Assembly (NCBI GenBank): GCA_019115165.1 | Contig: DXEB01000009.1 | Location: 1-64,000 of the forward strand | DNA from: Candidatus Anaerotignum merdipullorum | GTDB taxonomy: Bacteria; Bacillota; Clostridia; Lachnospirales; Anaerotignaceae | Direction of reading: 5' to 3' | DNA length: 64,000 nt | Shown here: positions 8,864 to 17,627 of the stretch, piece by piece | Layout: each line of letters opens with the position of its first letter | Position numbering within the stretch: the stretch's first letter is position 1 | Notes under the pieces: generated by a model | Databases searched by the model: none | What the model saw: the letters and a program-made list of their open reading frames with translations, nothing else | Told to the model about the DNA's origin: nothing | Translations under genes and position numbers: made by a program

Positions 8864-9598
8864 TTATCTTTGTTTCTTCTTTCTCAGGACTGTCAGCGCA
8901 AACTTCGGCAGACGCAACATACGACGCCACCTACTTGGCTGTGTTGCCAAACGGTAAAACCATTCCAAACCCAGCTTCCGAAATATCTTTGGCGCGCGTT
9001 TGACATTGCCTGCCATCACATCAAAACTGCCGCCAATCCCAATCGCTACCTTCACCCCGACTTCCTGCAAATGCGCAGAAATCCATTTTTCCTGTTTGGG
9101 TGCGCCCAGCCCTACCAATAGTATGGACGGAGAGAGCCGTTTTATGTCTGCAATGATTTTCTTTTCTTCTTCGTCGTCAAAATATCCATGATGTCCACCA
9201 ATAATTTTCAGTTCTGGATAGACTTTTTTCATTCGCTTTGCCGCAGCAACTGCCACACCCGGCGCACCGCCGAAAAAATAAACCGTTTCCTGTGTACCTG
9301 CGATTTCCCGCAGTAACTGCTGTGTCAAGTCATACCCTGCCACACGCTCTGTCAATAAGATCTCACTGTATCTGGATGCCCATACGACGCCAATCCCATC
9401 TGGCACCACCAGATCCGCTTCCCGCAAAATACGCATCAGTTCTTTGTCCTGTTGGGCTTCCATTACGATTTCCGGATTTGGTGTACAGATGTAATGCTGC
9501 TTCCCGTCGAAAAGGAAACTCTTGGCTTTCTCTACTGCCTCTTTCATGGTCAGCGCGTCAAACGGCACATCCAAAATCTGCGTCATCTTTCTCATCAT
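8864..9598 (-). CDS. WecG/TagA/CpsF-family glycosyltransferase (GT26)
   Basis: A 244-residue protein covering the whole family. It shows TPNPEIVMEAQQD, VVPDGIGVVWASRY (about 68-81), the glycine-rich YFFGGAPGVA and the C-terminal LLVGLGAPKQEKWI. TagA-type enzymes add N-acetylmannosamine to lipid-linked GlcNAc at the cytosolic membrane face, starting the linkage unit of wall teichoic acid or related polymers. GGGGGAG lies 7 nt before the ATG. It sits directly behind the GT4-CsaB gene with a 16-bp gap. No TagO homologue is in the window, so the lipid-linked acceptor must be made elsewhere. Confidence 0.92.
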   Translation of the reverse strand: MMRKMTQILDVPFDALTMKEAVEKAKSFLFDGKQHYICTPNPEIVMEAQQDKELMRILREADLVVPDGIGVVWASRYSEILLTERVAGYDLTQQLLREIAGTQETVYFFGGAPGVAVAAAKRMKKVYPELKIIGGHHGYFDDEEEKKIIADIKRLSPSILLVGLGAPKQEKWISAHLQEVGVKVAIGIGGSFDVMAGNVKRAPKIFRKLGLEWFYRLATQPSRWRRMLRLPKFALTVLRKKKQR

Positions 9599-9614
9599 GC
9601 CCGTGCTCCCCCTC

Positions 9615-11849
9615 TTACGGCTTCTTTTTTTCCAACAAACGCATCAAATATTTTTCATTCCTGTGTGCTTTTTGATTCAACCATTCCGCTTTCGCTTTTA
9701 AGCGATTGACATAACTTTCTTTATTCTGAATGATATCCTCAACCAATGCCAGCGTCTGTTCCAACCGAAATGTTTTTAAATCTCCACCGCTTGGCATTTC
9801 CAATTTTTCCAGATAATACTCAATTTTCGGGTCATATACAAATCCCACCAGAGGTACATGTTGTCTGGCAGCAAAAATCAATGTGTGCAGCCGCATACTT
9901 AAGATAAAATCTGCTGTAGAAATCATTCCCATTACCTCTCCCGGAGAATAGCTCCCTCTGAGAATATATGCCGGCTGTTCCATCTTTTTCTGCACTTTCT
10001 CACTAATGGTAATATCATTGGGCATCTGCATAGCAAGAAAAACAATCGTCCGGTCATATTTCTGCACAATGGTATCACACAGTTTTGCAAAGCGAATAAT
10101 AAATTTATCCATATCCCGCCAATTTCTCACCGACACCACCACCAGCGGCTTGTCTAAAGGAATTCCTTCTTTTTCCAACAGGATATAGGCTTCCTGCTTG
10201 GAAATACCATCCATCGTGAAAACCGGATCGGCTGTAACAAAGCATTTTTTGGGATTCACACCCATCGCAAGCAGTTCCTCATAGGAATTTTCTTCCCGCA
10301 ATGTAATCAAATCCGCCTTATTGACCACTTGTTTGACCAATCTGCGATTGCGTTTGCCAGAAACTGGTCCAATCCCATTTGCATACAGCATCACTTTTTT
10401 CCGCATCAGCTTAGCAGCAACCGTGATGGATAGATAATACATCAGCGAACGGGTGCTGGTACTGTCCTGCAGCAGTGAACCACCACCGCTGAGTAGCGCG
10501 TCACTATCATGAATTGCCCGCAGCACATCCCGCACACCAAAGCGATAGACCGCCTCAATCCCATATTTCTCTTTGGTTTCTCTCGGTTTGTTAGACAACA
10601 CCGTAATATGATAATTGTCCCCCAATTCCTGAATATTCTTGTGCATGGACAGCATAATCGCCTCGTCCCCAGTATTGTTGAATCCGTAATAGCCGCTCAT
10701 CACCACATGATACTGCTTTTCATGACTCTCTTTCCATGCAGCATCATAGGCTTTGACACTATCCTGTGCCATTCTGGTCACAGAGTAATACCGGAAAATC
10801 ACCTCTCTGCCATACGCGCCGGCTTTCTGTCTGTCCTCCGTCGTCATATCGCAGAACGCATGCACCACATCTCGATACAGCTTGTCCTCTTCCGACATCT
10901 CGCATCCGCGGCAGCAGAAATTGTTTTCCTGTGCCATTTCCAGTTTTTCTTCGCCAAACAGTCCAATATATCCCTCGTTTCCTGCAACAATCACGGTTTT
11001 TCCCGCCGCCATTGCTTCCAGTGCGGCACGGCTGACTCCTACAAACACATCCGCTACGGAAACCAATTCATTGATATCCGTTCTGGCGCCCGTCATTGTG
11101 ATGCATTCTCTGCCTAGTCCGGCATTGACCTGCCTGCTCTTTTCCAGCAATTCCTCAAATACATCTCCACCACCAACAATCAGCATCCGCAGTCCGGGAA
11201 TCTTTTCCGCCAGCTTCGGCGCAATTGCAATCAGCTGTCTTGCTACCATCGCACGACTTTCATCCATTCTGCTGACATATACCAACGTTGGTTCTTCCCG
11301 TTTCAGATGAAACCCTTTCCGTATATTTTCCGCGTCCGTTTCCGGCGAAAATTTATCCGTATCAATACCATTGATGGTTACAAAAATGTTTTCACTGCGC
11401 ACATGGTAATTATCCATCAGATACTGCCGAATATCCTCACTAACTGCAATGACTTTCTGCCCCCAATTGGTCAGATACTTCAACCCCATTCCGGTATAAA
11501 ACACCCAATGGGCAGAGGTCACAAACGTAAATTTCATCCTTTTTTGCAGTCTGCCACAGATAAAACCGGGAATTCTGGCATGAGAATGCACAATATCTAT
11601 CTGCTCTTTTTTTACAATTTTTTTCAGCAGATAATAGGATTTGAGCATTTTAAGCACATTACGCTGATTCATTGGTACACGATAATGCCGAATCCCTGCT
11701 TCTTCCAGCTCTTTTTCATATACGCCGCCATTAGAAGCAACGATAATATCATATCCTTGTTTCTTCAGTTCCTTGGAAAGCTCTACTACATGAGTTTCTG
11801 CCCCGCCGATTTCCAACCCCATCAGCGTCATCAATATTTTATATTTCAT
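9615..11849 (-). CDS. GT4 glycosyltransferase fused to CsaB polysaccharide pyruvyltransferase
   Basis: A 744-residue two-domain protein. Residues about 1-370 are a GT-B fold GT4 transferase: GGAETHVVELSKEL, GKVIAVSED-like linker, NGIDTDKFSP, and an E-rich donor site near ALEAMAAGK. Residues about 380-744 match CsaB: MSGYYGFNNTGDEAI at the start, SGGGSLLQDSTSTRS, YANGIGPVSG and SMRLHTLIFA. CsaB adds pyruvate ketals to cell-wall polysaccharide, the feature bound by SLH domains of surface proteins. Each half is normal length for a free-standing enzyme. The ATG at 11849 has AGGTGGG six nt upstream; a GTG six codons earlier lacks one. It overlaps no gene but follows DUF4330 closely. Confidence 0.93.
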   Translation of the reverse strand: MKYKILMTLMGLEIGGAETHVVELSKELKKQGYDIIVASNGGVYEKELEEAGIRHYRVPMNQRNVLKMLKSYYLLKKIVKKEQIDIVHSHARIPGFICGRLQKRMKFTFVTSAHWVFYTGMGLKYLTNWGQKVIAVSEDIRQYLMDNYHVRSENIFVTINGIDTDKFSPETDAENIRKGFHLKREEPTLVYVSRMDESRAMVARQLIAIAPKLAEKIPGLRMLIVGGGDVFEELLEKSRQVNAGLGRECITMTGARTDINELVSVADVFVGVSRAALEAMAAGKTVIVAGNEGYIGLFGEEKLEMAQENNFCCRGCEMSEEDKLYRDVVHAFCDMTTEDRQKAGAYGREVIFRYYSVTRMAQDSVKAYDAAWKESHEKQYHVVMSGYYGFNNTGDEAIMLSMHKNIQELGDNYHITVLSNKPRETKEKYGIEAVYRFGVRDVLRAIHDSDALLSGGGSLLQDSTSTRSLMYYLSITVAAKLMRKKVMLYANGIGPVSGKRNRRLVKQVVNKADLITLREENSYEELLAMGVNPKKCFVTADPVFTMDGISKQEAYILLEKEGIPLDKPLVVVSVRNWRDMDKFIIRFAKLCDTIVQKYDRTIVFLAMQMPNDITISEKVQKKMEQPAYILRGSYSPGEVMGMISTADFILSMRLHTLIFAARQHVPLVGFVYDPKIEYYLEKLEMPSGGDLKTFRLEQTLALVEDIIQNKESYVNRLKAKAEWLNQKAHRNEKYLMRLLEKKKP

Positions 11850-11863
11850 GTCTGTCCCACCTG

Positions 11864-12352
11864 TCACATATCAATTGAAGTCACTTTCATGGTTGGCTTT
11901 GCATATTTGGTAAAAACCTCCATCTCCGAGTTGGCTTTCAGCTCCACCACCCCTTCGGCAAAATATCCGTCTTCCTTCTCCATAATATTCCCCTCCAGCG
12001 TCAATGTAATGCCATAATAATCCGGCAATTCCACTAAAATGGTTTCTCCTTCCCCATTGATAACATTTCGCATTTTGGGTGCATACTGCACGTCTGTAAT
12101 CGTGCCAATATAGGTTCTGGTCTTGTCATCATATACTTTGTCCCCTATATGCAGTGCATTTACCGTCGCCATACGCACATCATCAATAAAAGCCGTATAG
12201 GTCACTTGATTGGCTTCTGCCGTAATGCCGGTGGATTCTTTCTGATTCACCACGGCAAATTTATAAACGCCAAGCAAAATCAAACCAATCACCACCAGTA
12301 AAATCAGTAAATCTATGATATTCGGTCGCCGTTTTGCCACATTACTCACCAT
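11864..12352 (-). CDS. DUF4330-type membrane-anchored protein (second of pair)
   Basis: A 162-residue protein. A short basic N-terminus (VAKRRPN) is followed by one membrane helix (about 12-30, IIDLLILLVVIGLILLGVY) and an extracytoplasmic beta-rich domain of about 125 residues. The layout and sequence style are those of DUF4330, whose function is unknown. The gene overlaps the preceding paralogue by 11 bp. The exact start is unclear because the ATG lies very close to AAGGG; GTG codons at positions 2 and 5 are alternatives. Its place among polymer-export genes suggests an accessory membrane role. Confidence 0.8.
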   Translation of the reverse strand: MVSNVAKRRPNIIDLLILLVVIGLILLGVYKFAVVNQKESTGITAEANQVTYTAFIDDVRMATVNALHIGDKVYDDKTRTYIGTITDVQYAPKMRNVINGEGETILVELPDYYGITLTLEGNIMEKEDGYFAEGVVELKANSEMEVFTKYAKPTMKVTSIDM

Positions 12353-12839
12353 CCCTTACTTCTACAATATATCCCTGAAATGCAAACCCTTTTCCTTTGA
12401 CGTTCTGTTCTGCACCAACCTTCACCACCGTACCTTCCACTGTAATATCTTCGTCTGTTTCCGTTCCGCTTCCTTCAATTTCCAGATAAATATTGCAGTA
12501 TCCTGGTGCCGGGACTTTTTCATACTGATTTGTCACACGGTTGAAATTGCTTTCTGTAAACGGTTCCGTCCAAAAACTTTTTACTGTACCCAAATATGCT
12601 GATGTGGAACTGTCAAACACCTTTCCGCCCTCCACCGGAAAATTTGCTGTCTCTTCCAGAACCTGCCTGCCCTCCACAACATAGGTGTATGTTTTGGTTT
12701 CTGCAGAAGTACCGCCGTTTTGTCCGCCGCCTGCCGTCCAATATATGCCAAACACCACTGCCGCCAGCAATACCAAAAGAATCAATAAATCCAGTCCGTT
12801 CAATATGCCAAACAGCTTCTTGCTTTTTTTCTCTCTCAT
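12342..12839 (-). CDS. DUF4330-type membrane-anchored protein (first of pair)
   Basis: A 165-residue protein from the ATG at 12839, which overlaps the preceding glycosyltransferase stop as ATGA and has GGAGG upstream. A basic N-terminus (MREKKSKKLFGILN) precedes one membrane helix (about 16-34) and an extracytoplasmic domain that includes a GGGQNGG spacer. It is clearly related in layout to the next gene but divergent in sequence, so the two may form a hetero-oligomer. The function is unknown. Both are tightly coupled to the glycosyltransferases. Confidence 0.8.
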   Translation of the reverse strand: MREKKSKKLFGILNGLDLLILLVLLAAVVFGIYWTAGGGQNGGTSAETKTYTYVVEGRQVLEETANFPVEGGKVFDSSTSAYLGTVKSFWTEPFTESNFNRVTNQYEKVPAPGYCNIYLEIEGSGTETDEDITVEGTVVKVGAEQNVKGKGFAFQGYIVEVRDGE

Positions 12840-13951
12840 CGTCTTTCCGCCTCCAAATAGAGTTTCTCCATCTTTGCCGCCATCTGTTCCGCTCGAAACA
12901 TTTCTCTTGTCCATGCCATCGCCTTTTGTCCCATCTGCAGCCGCCGCGCTTCTTCGGATAACAGCTCCAGTATCCGATCCGCCAACTGTTCTTCGTCACC
13001 CACAGGAATCAGATATCCGGTTTCGCCGTGCCGCACCACTTCACTGATACCGCCGCTGTCTGTGCCGATCACCGGCACCCCTGCACTCATTGCTTCAATC
13101 AAAGATAAACACAATGCCTCTTCCTTGGAAGTCATCACCGCGACATCCAGTGCGGCTTCCAATCGTTCCACTTCCGTCACAAATCCTGTAAATCGTACTC
13201 GATCAGCAATCCCCATCCGAACCGCTTCCGACTCCAGCCATTCTCTGCGACTGCCATCGCCAATAACCAAAAAGGTAACGTCTTTTCTTTTCTCACAGAC
13301 CCGGGCAGCCGCATGCAAAAAGGTATCATGATCCTTTACCGCTTCCAGTCTTGCCGCCATACCAATGACCTTCTGCCCTTGTAAAACGCCATACGCCGCC
13401 AGCACCGCCTGTTTTTCTTCTGCGGACAACGGCTGCAGCATTTCGATTCCATTATATATGGTCACAATCTGCTTCGGATCTGTGCCGCCTGCAATCATAC
13501 TCCGACGCACTGCCTTACTGACTGCAATGATGGTATCACTGTAACGGTGGTTTATGATCCGTTTGATCAGTTTTTTGCAGATATTCCCGCTCACTGCTTC
13601 CATACAATGCTTGGTATGGAAAATTTGCGGCACATGCGCTTTTCTTGCCGCCATTCTCGCTGTCAGACTTGCGTGAGTATGCACTACATCCGGCTTTTCT
13701 TTCCGAAACAGTGCTACCAGCGGATGCATCGCCTCTTTGTCATAAGAAAGATCCTGCATCGCATCCATGGCAACGACCGGAATCTTCAGTTTGCGTACCG
13801 CTTCACACAGCTGACTGTCCGCAGGCAGCACCACATGCACATCAAAACGGCTGCGGTTGCAATATTTCAAATAATTCAATAGCCATCTTCCGGCGCCTCC
13901 AATATTCCGATCTGTCAATACATGATAGATAATCAATTTCCTTTTCTCCAT
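12836..13951 (-). CDS. GT4-family glycosyltransferase
   Basis: A 371-residue GT-B enzyme. It opens with KLIIYHVLTDRNIGGAGRWLL, then DVVHTHASLTARMA, the interdomain IAVSKAVRRSMI and NGIEML, and the donor-site segment ALCLSLIEAMSAGVPVIGTDSGG with the paired acidic residues of GT4. It would add a sugar from a nucleotide donor at the cytosolic face; donor and acceptor cannot be told. The ATG at 13951 has GGGAGAAA upstream and overlaps the end of the MurJ-ligase gene by 19 bp. It ends in an ATGA overlap with the DUF4330 gene. Confidence 0.93.
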   Translation of the reverse strand: MEKRKLIIYHVLTDRNIGGAGRWLLNYLKYCNRSRFDVHVVLPADSQLCEAVRKLKIPVVAMDAMQDLSYDKEAMHPLVALFRKEKPDVVHTHASLTARMAARKAHVPQIFHTKHCMEAVSGNICKKLIKRIINHRYSDTIIAVSKAVRRSMIAGGTDPKQIVTIYNGIEMLQPLSAEEKQAVLAAYGVLQGQKVIGMAARLEAVKDHDTFLHAAARVCEKRKDVTFLVIGDGSRREWLESEAVRMGIADRVRFTGFVTEVERLEAALDVAVMTSKEEALCLSLIEAMSAGVPVIGTDSGGISEVVRHGETGYLIPVGDEEQLADRILELLSEEARRLQMGQKAMAWTREMFRAEQMAAKMEKLYLEAERR

Positions 13952-16900
13952 GATTTTTCTCCCAATCTCACCGCCGCCATGCCAATGCCCAATACGCACC
14001 AGAACAGCAGAACAATACTGTAATCAAACCAAATATGATCCGTCATCCCCTGCAGCAAAATGCCGCCGAAGGCGCCGAAGATCGCCGCCAGCAAACAGCG
14101 ATACCGCTTTGCCGCACGCGCCATGGTGCTGTATAATTTTTGGAAAAACAACAGCATCAGCGCCGCAAAAACCGCAAAGCCCAAAATCCCTAATTCTATC
14201 AGTTCCTGCAAGAACAAGTTGTGCACATGATAAGCATTCGCTGCTTCCAGCGAAAATAACGGATAAATCTCACCAAACGCATCCACACCAATGCCCGTTG
14301 CCCAATAATGCTGAACCATCTCTATCCCCGCCTGATAGATAGACAGGCGATATTGGGAAGAAGAATCGCTCATGGTAATGGAACTGATGAGGCGCTCCCA
14401 TAAGGAAGTCGGCAGAACAAACGGCATCGCAAGCAATGCCAGTATCCCAAAGGGAATCAGCCTGCGCTCCGCCAGCAGCACAAACAAGCCCGCAGAAAAC
14501 ATCAGCCCCAGCATCGCACCGCGAGAATTGGTCGCCAGTAATCCCAGACAAATGACGCCGAAACATCCCGTATAAAACAAGCGTCCCGCCCAGTTGCGTA
14601 CCTTCCACATCATGCCAGCCGCCAAAGAACCAATCACAATCAAATATTCCCCCAACACATTAGGATTGTGGAAGGTCGCATACGCCCGTGTAGTAATGTC
14701 AAAACTTTCTGCATCTACCCATGCTTCATCCATCTCTACCCCTACCACATATTGAAATACCGCATATGCCGCAATGAGTACGCCTGTCACAATCAGTACA
14801 AACAATACCAAATTTAACTTTTCTTCTGTGTCAATACAGTCCTTGCAGACAAAAAACATAGCCAGAAATACCAGAAAAATCGCCATCACCTGCAAAGACA
14901 TCGGAAATTGATAGCTGGTCAGCGCACCATACACAATGCACAGCGCAAATAATCCCGTCATCACACTGACCAATGCCGTCCGCTGCATCCGAATATTGCC
15001 CATCCATACTTGAAGCACATACAGCCCCAACGTACCTGCCGCCAGCACTGCCAGCAGCATCGTCGGCAAGATCGGTATCGAAACCGCGATGACACAAATA
15101 CAAAGAATCAAAAATCGCTCATTGCAGACCCGTAAGATACTGCTTTGCGCAGCCTGTACCGCCACCCAGTTGCTCTGTTCGTGAACTGCCGCAGCACACC
15201 GCTTCGCTGTCCCATGCAGCACATGAGGCAGCCGCCCATGGGCAGAACGCAGCCAGAAATCCCAATTATGCCGCAAAAATGTCAAAATTCCACTGTTTGC
15301 AAACGCCTTTCCGACCACCCGTCCCAGCCTATGGTACAAGCGATAGGTCAGACTGGCTGACCATATTCCCCAAAACCAAAGGAAGAATGCCCGAAAAAAG
15401 CGGAAGAAAAAGCTGTCCTTTATATACAGAGAAATTCGATCCGTCATACCTTTTTGTCCTTTCTGTCCTGTTGGATGCTGCGTGATAGCCCCATTCCCGC
15501 TGCCTGCACCACCATTGGGTCGTCCGCCCCCTCTTGACAGTACTTTTCTAATCAAAGAAAAGGCAAACCGGCTTTCTTCTATCCGCATCCCATACGTCAA
15601 TATCATATACACTGCCAAACCAATCATCGTCGGAATCGCAATCACCAATATCCTGGTACACAATCCATCTGTCAACTGCTGACTCAGCAGCCGATATGCC
15701 GCCCATACGCAAAACAGCATCACCGCCGCACCAACTACCATTTTGCACAAATCCCGTATCAAGGGTTTCTCCAATATCTGAGGATGATTGCGTACCGTTG
15801 CCACAAACAGGATTCCTGCTGCAACGGTGGATGATACCGCAGAGGCAAGCGCTAAGCCGCCTAATCCCATCGGTTGCATCAGCAGAGCACACAACAACGC
15901 ATTGACCCCTATAGAACAGAGTCCTGCAATCAGCGGCATCTTTCCTTCCTGTTTAGCATAAAATACACGGCTTAATATGGTTTGGACGCCATATCCAATC
16001 ATTCCAACGGAAAAAAAGCATAATGCCGTGCCGGTCAATGCCGTGCCGGTCGCATCAAAGCTGCCGCGTTCATAAATCAATCGCACCAACGGCTCACTTA
16101 ACGCCATCAACCCTACCATCATCGGAATCAAAAAGAACATCATCACACGCAGGGTTGTCCGCACCGTTTCTGTAAATCCCTCGTTTGTTGTTTCTCCCGC
16201 CATACGGGACAGTTTGGGAAAAATCAAATTCGCGATTGCCAGCACAAACACGCCCACGATAATCGTATATAAATTATTCGCATACTGCAGTGTTGTTACT
16301 CCCATCTCTAAGTGAGAAGCAAACTGGTTGTTGATAATCAAATTGATCGGTTGTATCCATGTACCGACCATCACCGGCAGCATCAACATCAAAATCTTCC
16401 GTACTCCTTCCTCTCGAAACCGAAAATCCGGTCGGTAGCGGTACCCTTTTTTCCATAACGAAGGAATCTGAATCACCGCCTGCATTCCCCATCCAATGAG
16501 AAATGCAACCGCCAACCCATAGATGCCAAACTGCTCATTCCAGAATATATAATACAGAATAATCACCGCATTAGACGCCACACTCAATGCCGCCGGCACA
16601 TTAAACTCGTCTAAAGACTGCAAAATCCCTACAAAGGAAAAGGCAATGCCTGTAAAAAATATTGTTGGAAACATCACATGAGACAATTCTGCCGACAAAG
16701 CCGCCGTTTGCGCATCATATCCACTGGCAAACAGCCAGACAAACTGTTCCGAGAACACCTCGCAAACAAGCGTCATACCGATGGTCACCAATCCGATTAG
16801 TGTAATAAACCGATTGGAGAGGGCAAACGCTTCCGCTTTTCCATATTTTTTTAGATACTCATTGAAAATTGGGATAAAGCTTGCCGATATAGCCGAAGCA

Positions 16901-17085
16901 AATATGGCGTCAAAGAACGTTCGCGGCATCAAGCTGGCTGTCGTAAATGCATTTGCCGCCATACCAGTTCCATAGTTTGCCGCCAATAACTGATCCCGCA
17001 CCAATCCCAACAACTTTCCCACCATAGTAATGAGCATCATAAAGCTTACCGCTTTCACGGCGCTGTTTTTTTTCTGAGTTGTCAT
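13933..17085 (-). CDS. MurJ/MviN lipid II flippase fused to O-antigen-ligase-like protein
   Basis: A 1050-residue membrane protein in one uninterrupted frame. Residues about 1-518 are a full MurJ-type MOP flippase: KAVSFMMLITMVGKLLGLVRDQLLAANYGTG start, 13-14 helices, ARMAGETT-like loops and the QPINLIINNQFAS motif. A Gly/Asn/Gln-rich linker (about 519-546) joins a 504-residue O-antigen-ligase/Wzy-type half with about ten helices, FHNPNVLGEYL, TNSRGAMLGL and the extracytoplasmic YHVHNLFLQELIELGILG. A flippase moves lipid-linked units outward; a ligase or polymerase then uses them there. The ATG at 17085 follows AGGTG by 6 nt. An internal ATG at 15447 has an AAAGG-like site, so a separate ligase could also be made. 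Confidence 0.92.
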   Translation of the reverse strand: MTTQKKNSAVKAVSFMMLITMVGKLLGLVRDQLLAANYGTGMAANAFTTASLMPRTFFDAIFASAISASFIPIFNEYLKKYGKAEAFALSNRFITLIGLVTIGMTLVCEVFSEQFVWLFASGYDAQTAALSAELSHVMFPTIFFTGIAFSFVGILQSLDEFNVPAALSVASNAVIILYYIFWNEQFGIYGLAVAFLIGWGMQAVIQIPSLWKKGYRYRPDFRFREEGVRKILMLMLPVMVGTWIQPINLIINNQFASHLEMGVTTLQYANNLYTIIVGVFVLAIANLIFPKLSRMAGETTNEGFTETVRTTLRVMMFFLIPMMVGLMALSEPLVRLIYERGSFDATGTALTGTALCFFSVGMIGYGVQTILSRVFYAKQEGKMPLIAGLCSIGVNALLCALLMQPMGLGGLALASAVSSTVAAGILFVATVRNHPQILEKPLIRDLCKMVVGAAVMLFCVWAAYRLLSQQLTDGLCTRILVIAIPTMIGLAVYMILTYGMRIEESRFAFSLIRKVLSRGGGRPNGGAGSGNGAITQHPTGQKGQKGMTDRISLYIKDSFFFRFFRAFFLWFWGIWSASLTYRLYHRLGRVVGKAFANSGILTFLRHNWDFWLRSAHGRLPHVLHGTAKRCAAAVHEQSNWVAVQAAQSSILRVCNERFLILCICVIAVSIPILPTMLLAVLAAGTLGLYVLQVWMGNIRMQRTALVSVMTGLFALCIVYGALTSYQFPMSLQVMAIFLVFLAMFFVCKDCIDTEEKLNLVLFVLIVTGVLIAAYAVFQYVVGVEMDEAWVDAESFDITTRAYATFHNPNVLGEYLIVIGSLAAGMMWKVRNWAGRLFYTGCFGVICLGLLATNSRGAMLGLMFSAGLFVLLAERRLIPFGILALLAMPFVLPTSLWERLISSITMSDSSSQYRLSIYQAGIEMVQHYWATGIGVDAFGEIYPLFSLEAANAYHVHNLFLQELIELGILGFAVFAALMLLFFQKLYSTMARAAKRYRCLLAAIFGAFGGILLQGMTDHIWFDYSIVLLFWCVLGIGMAAVRLGEKSWRKGN

Positions 17086-17164
17086 TGAATTCACCTAAAG
17101 TTCTATTTCTTTTTCCCTCTGTCATTCCCAAAGGAATATCCGGCAAAAAATATCCATCCATCCT

Positions 17165-17193
17165 ATACTACCGTATTCTTTGGCATTTTACAA
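17165..17193 (-). promoter_or_regulatory. Promoter of the cell-wall-polymer operon
   Basis: On the minus strand TTGTAA, 17 nt, TAGTAT, about 80 bp before the MurJ-fusion start. It is the only good promoter seen upstream of the seven genes, which are separated by overlaps or gaps under 30 bp. Confidence 0.6.
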
Positions 17194-17274
17194 GAAACCC
17201 GATAGAAATTTAAGAAACTTCTTGTCCTTGCTTCCTCTTCTTTTACTGCCGTCTGCCATCGCTCTCATTTCCAA

Positions 17275-17305
17275 CAAAAAGGACAGCCTCCTTTTGAGGC
17301 TGCCC
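17275..17305 (-). terminator. Terminator after the phosphodiester glycosidase gene
   Basis: GGACAGCCTC-CTTTT-GAGGCTGCCC with five T on the minus strand. It lies about 320 bp after the glycosidase stop. The intervening 17306-17627 contains no gene I can support. Confidence 0.75.
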
Positions 17306-17627
17306 AAAACATTGCATCCGCGCTTGTTTTTACTGCTTTTCATACCGCCGATTCGCTCTTTGGCATCAGAAATTCTGATTTTCCATCCCGCCAAGCTCCG
17401 TCTCAACCGAATTTACTCTGTTGTTGGATTACCTTTCACCCCTCTGTAAGCAATCGCTTTGGTTCCCCAAAAACAACCGCTCATTCTGCGCATCCATCTT
17501 CGCCTGGGCATCGGTTGTTTGATTTGGACGATATCCATACGCTTCTTTTCAAAGTTCGTTTCTGTTTTATACGCTATGATAAATTCTATAAAAGAAACGG
17601 ATGTCTCCACGTTGTCATATCAATGGA

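Noticed and set aside
17413..17610. 65-codon minus-strand frame after the glycosidase gene
   Set aside because: No ribosome site, and no family resemblance; it lies in the 3' region before the terminator.
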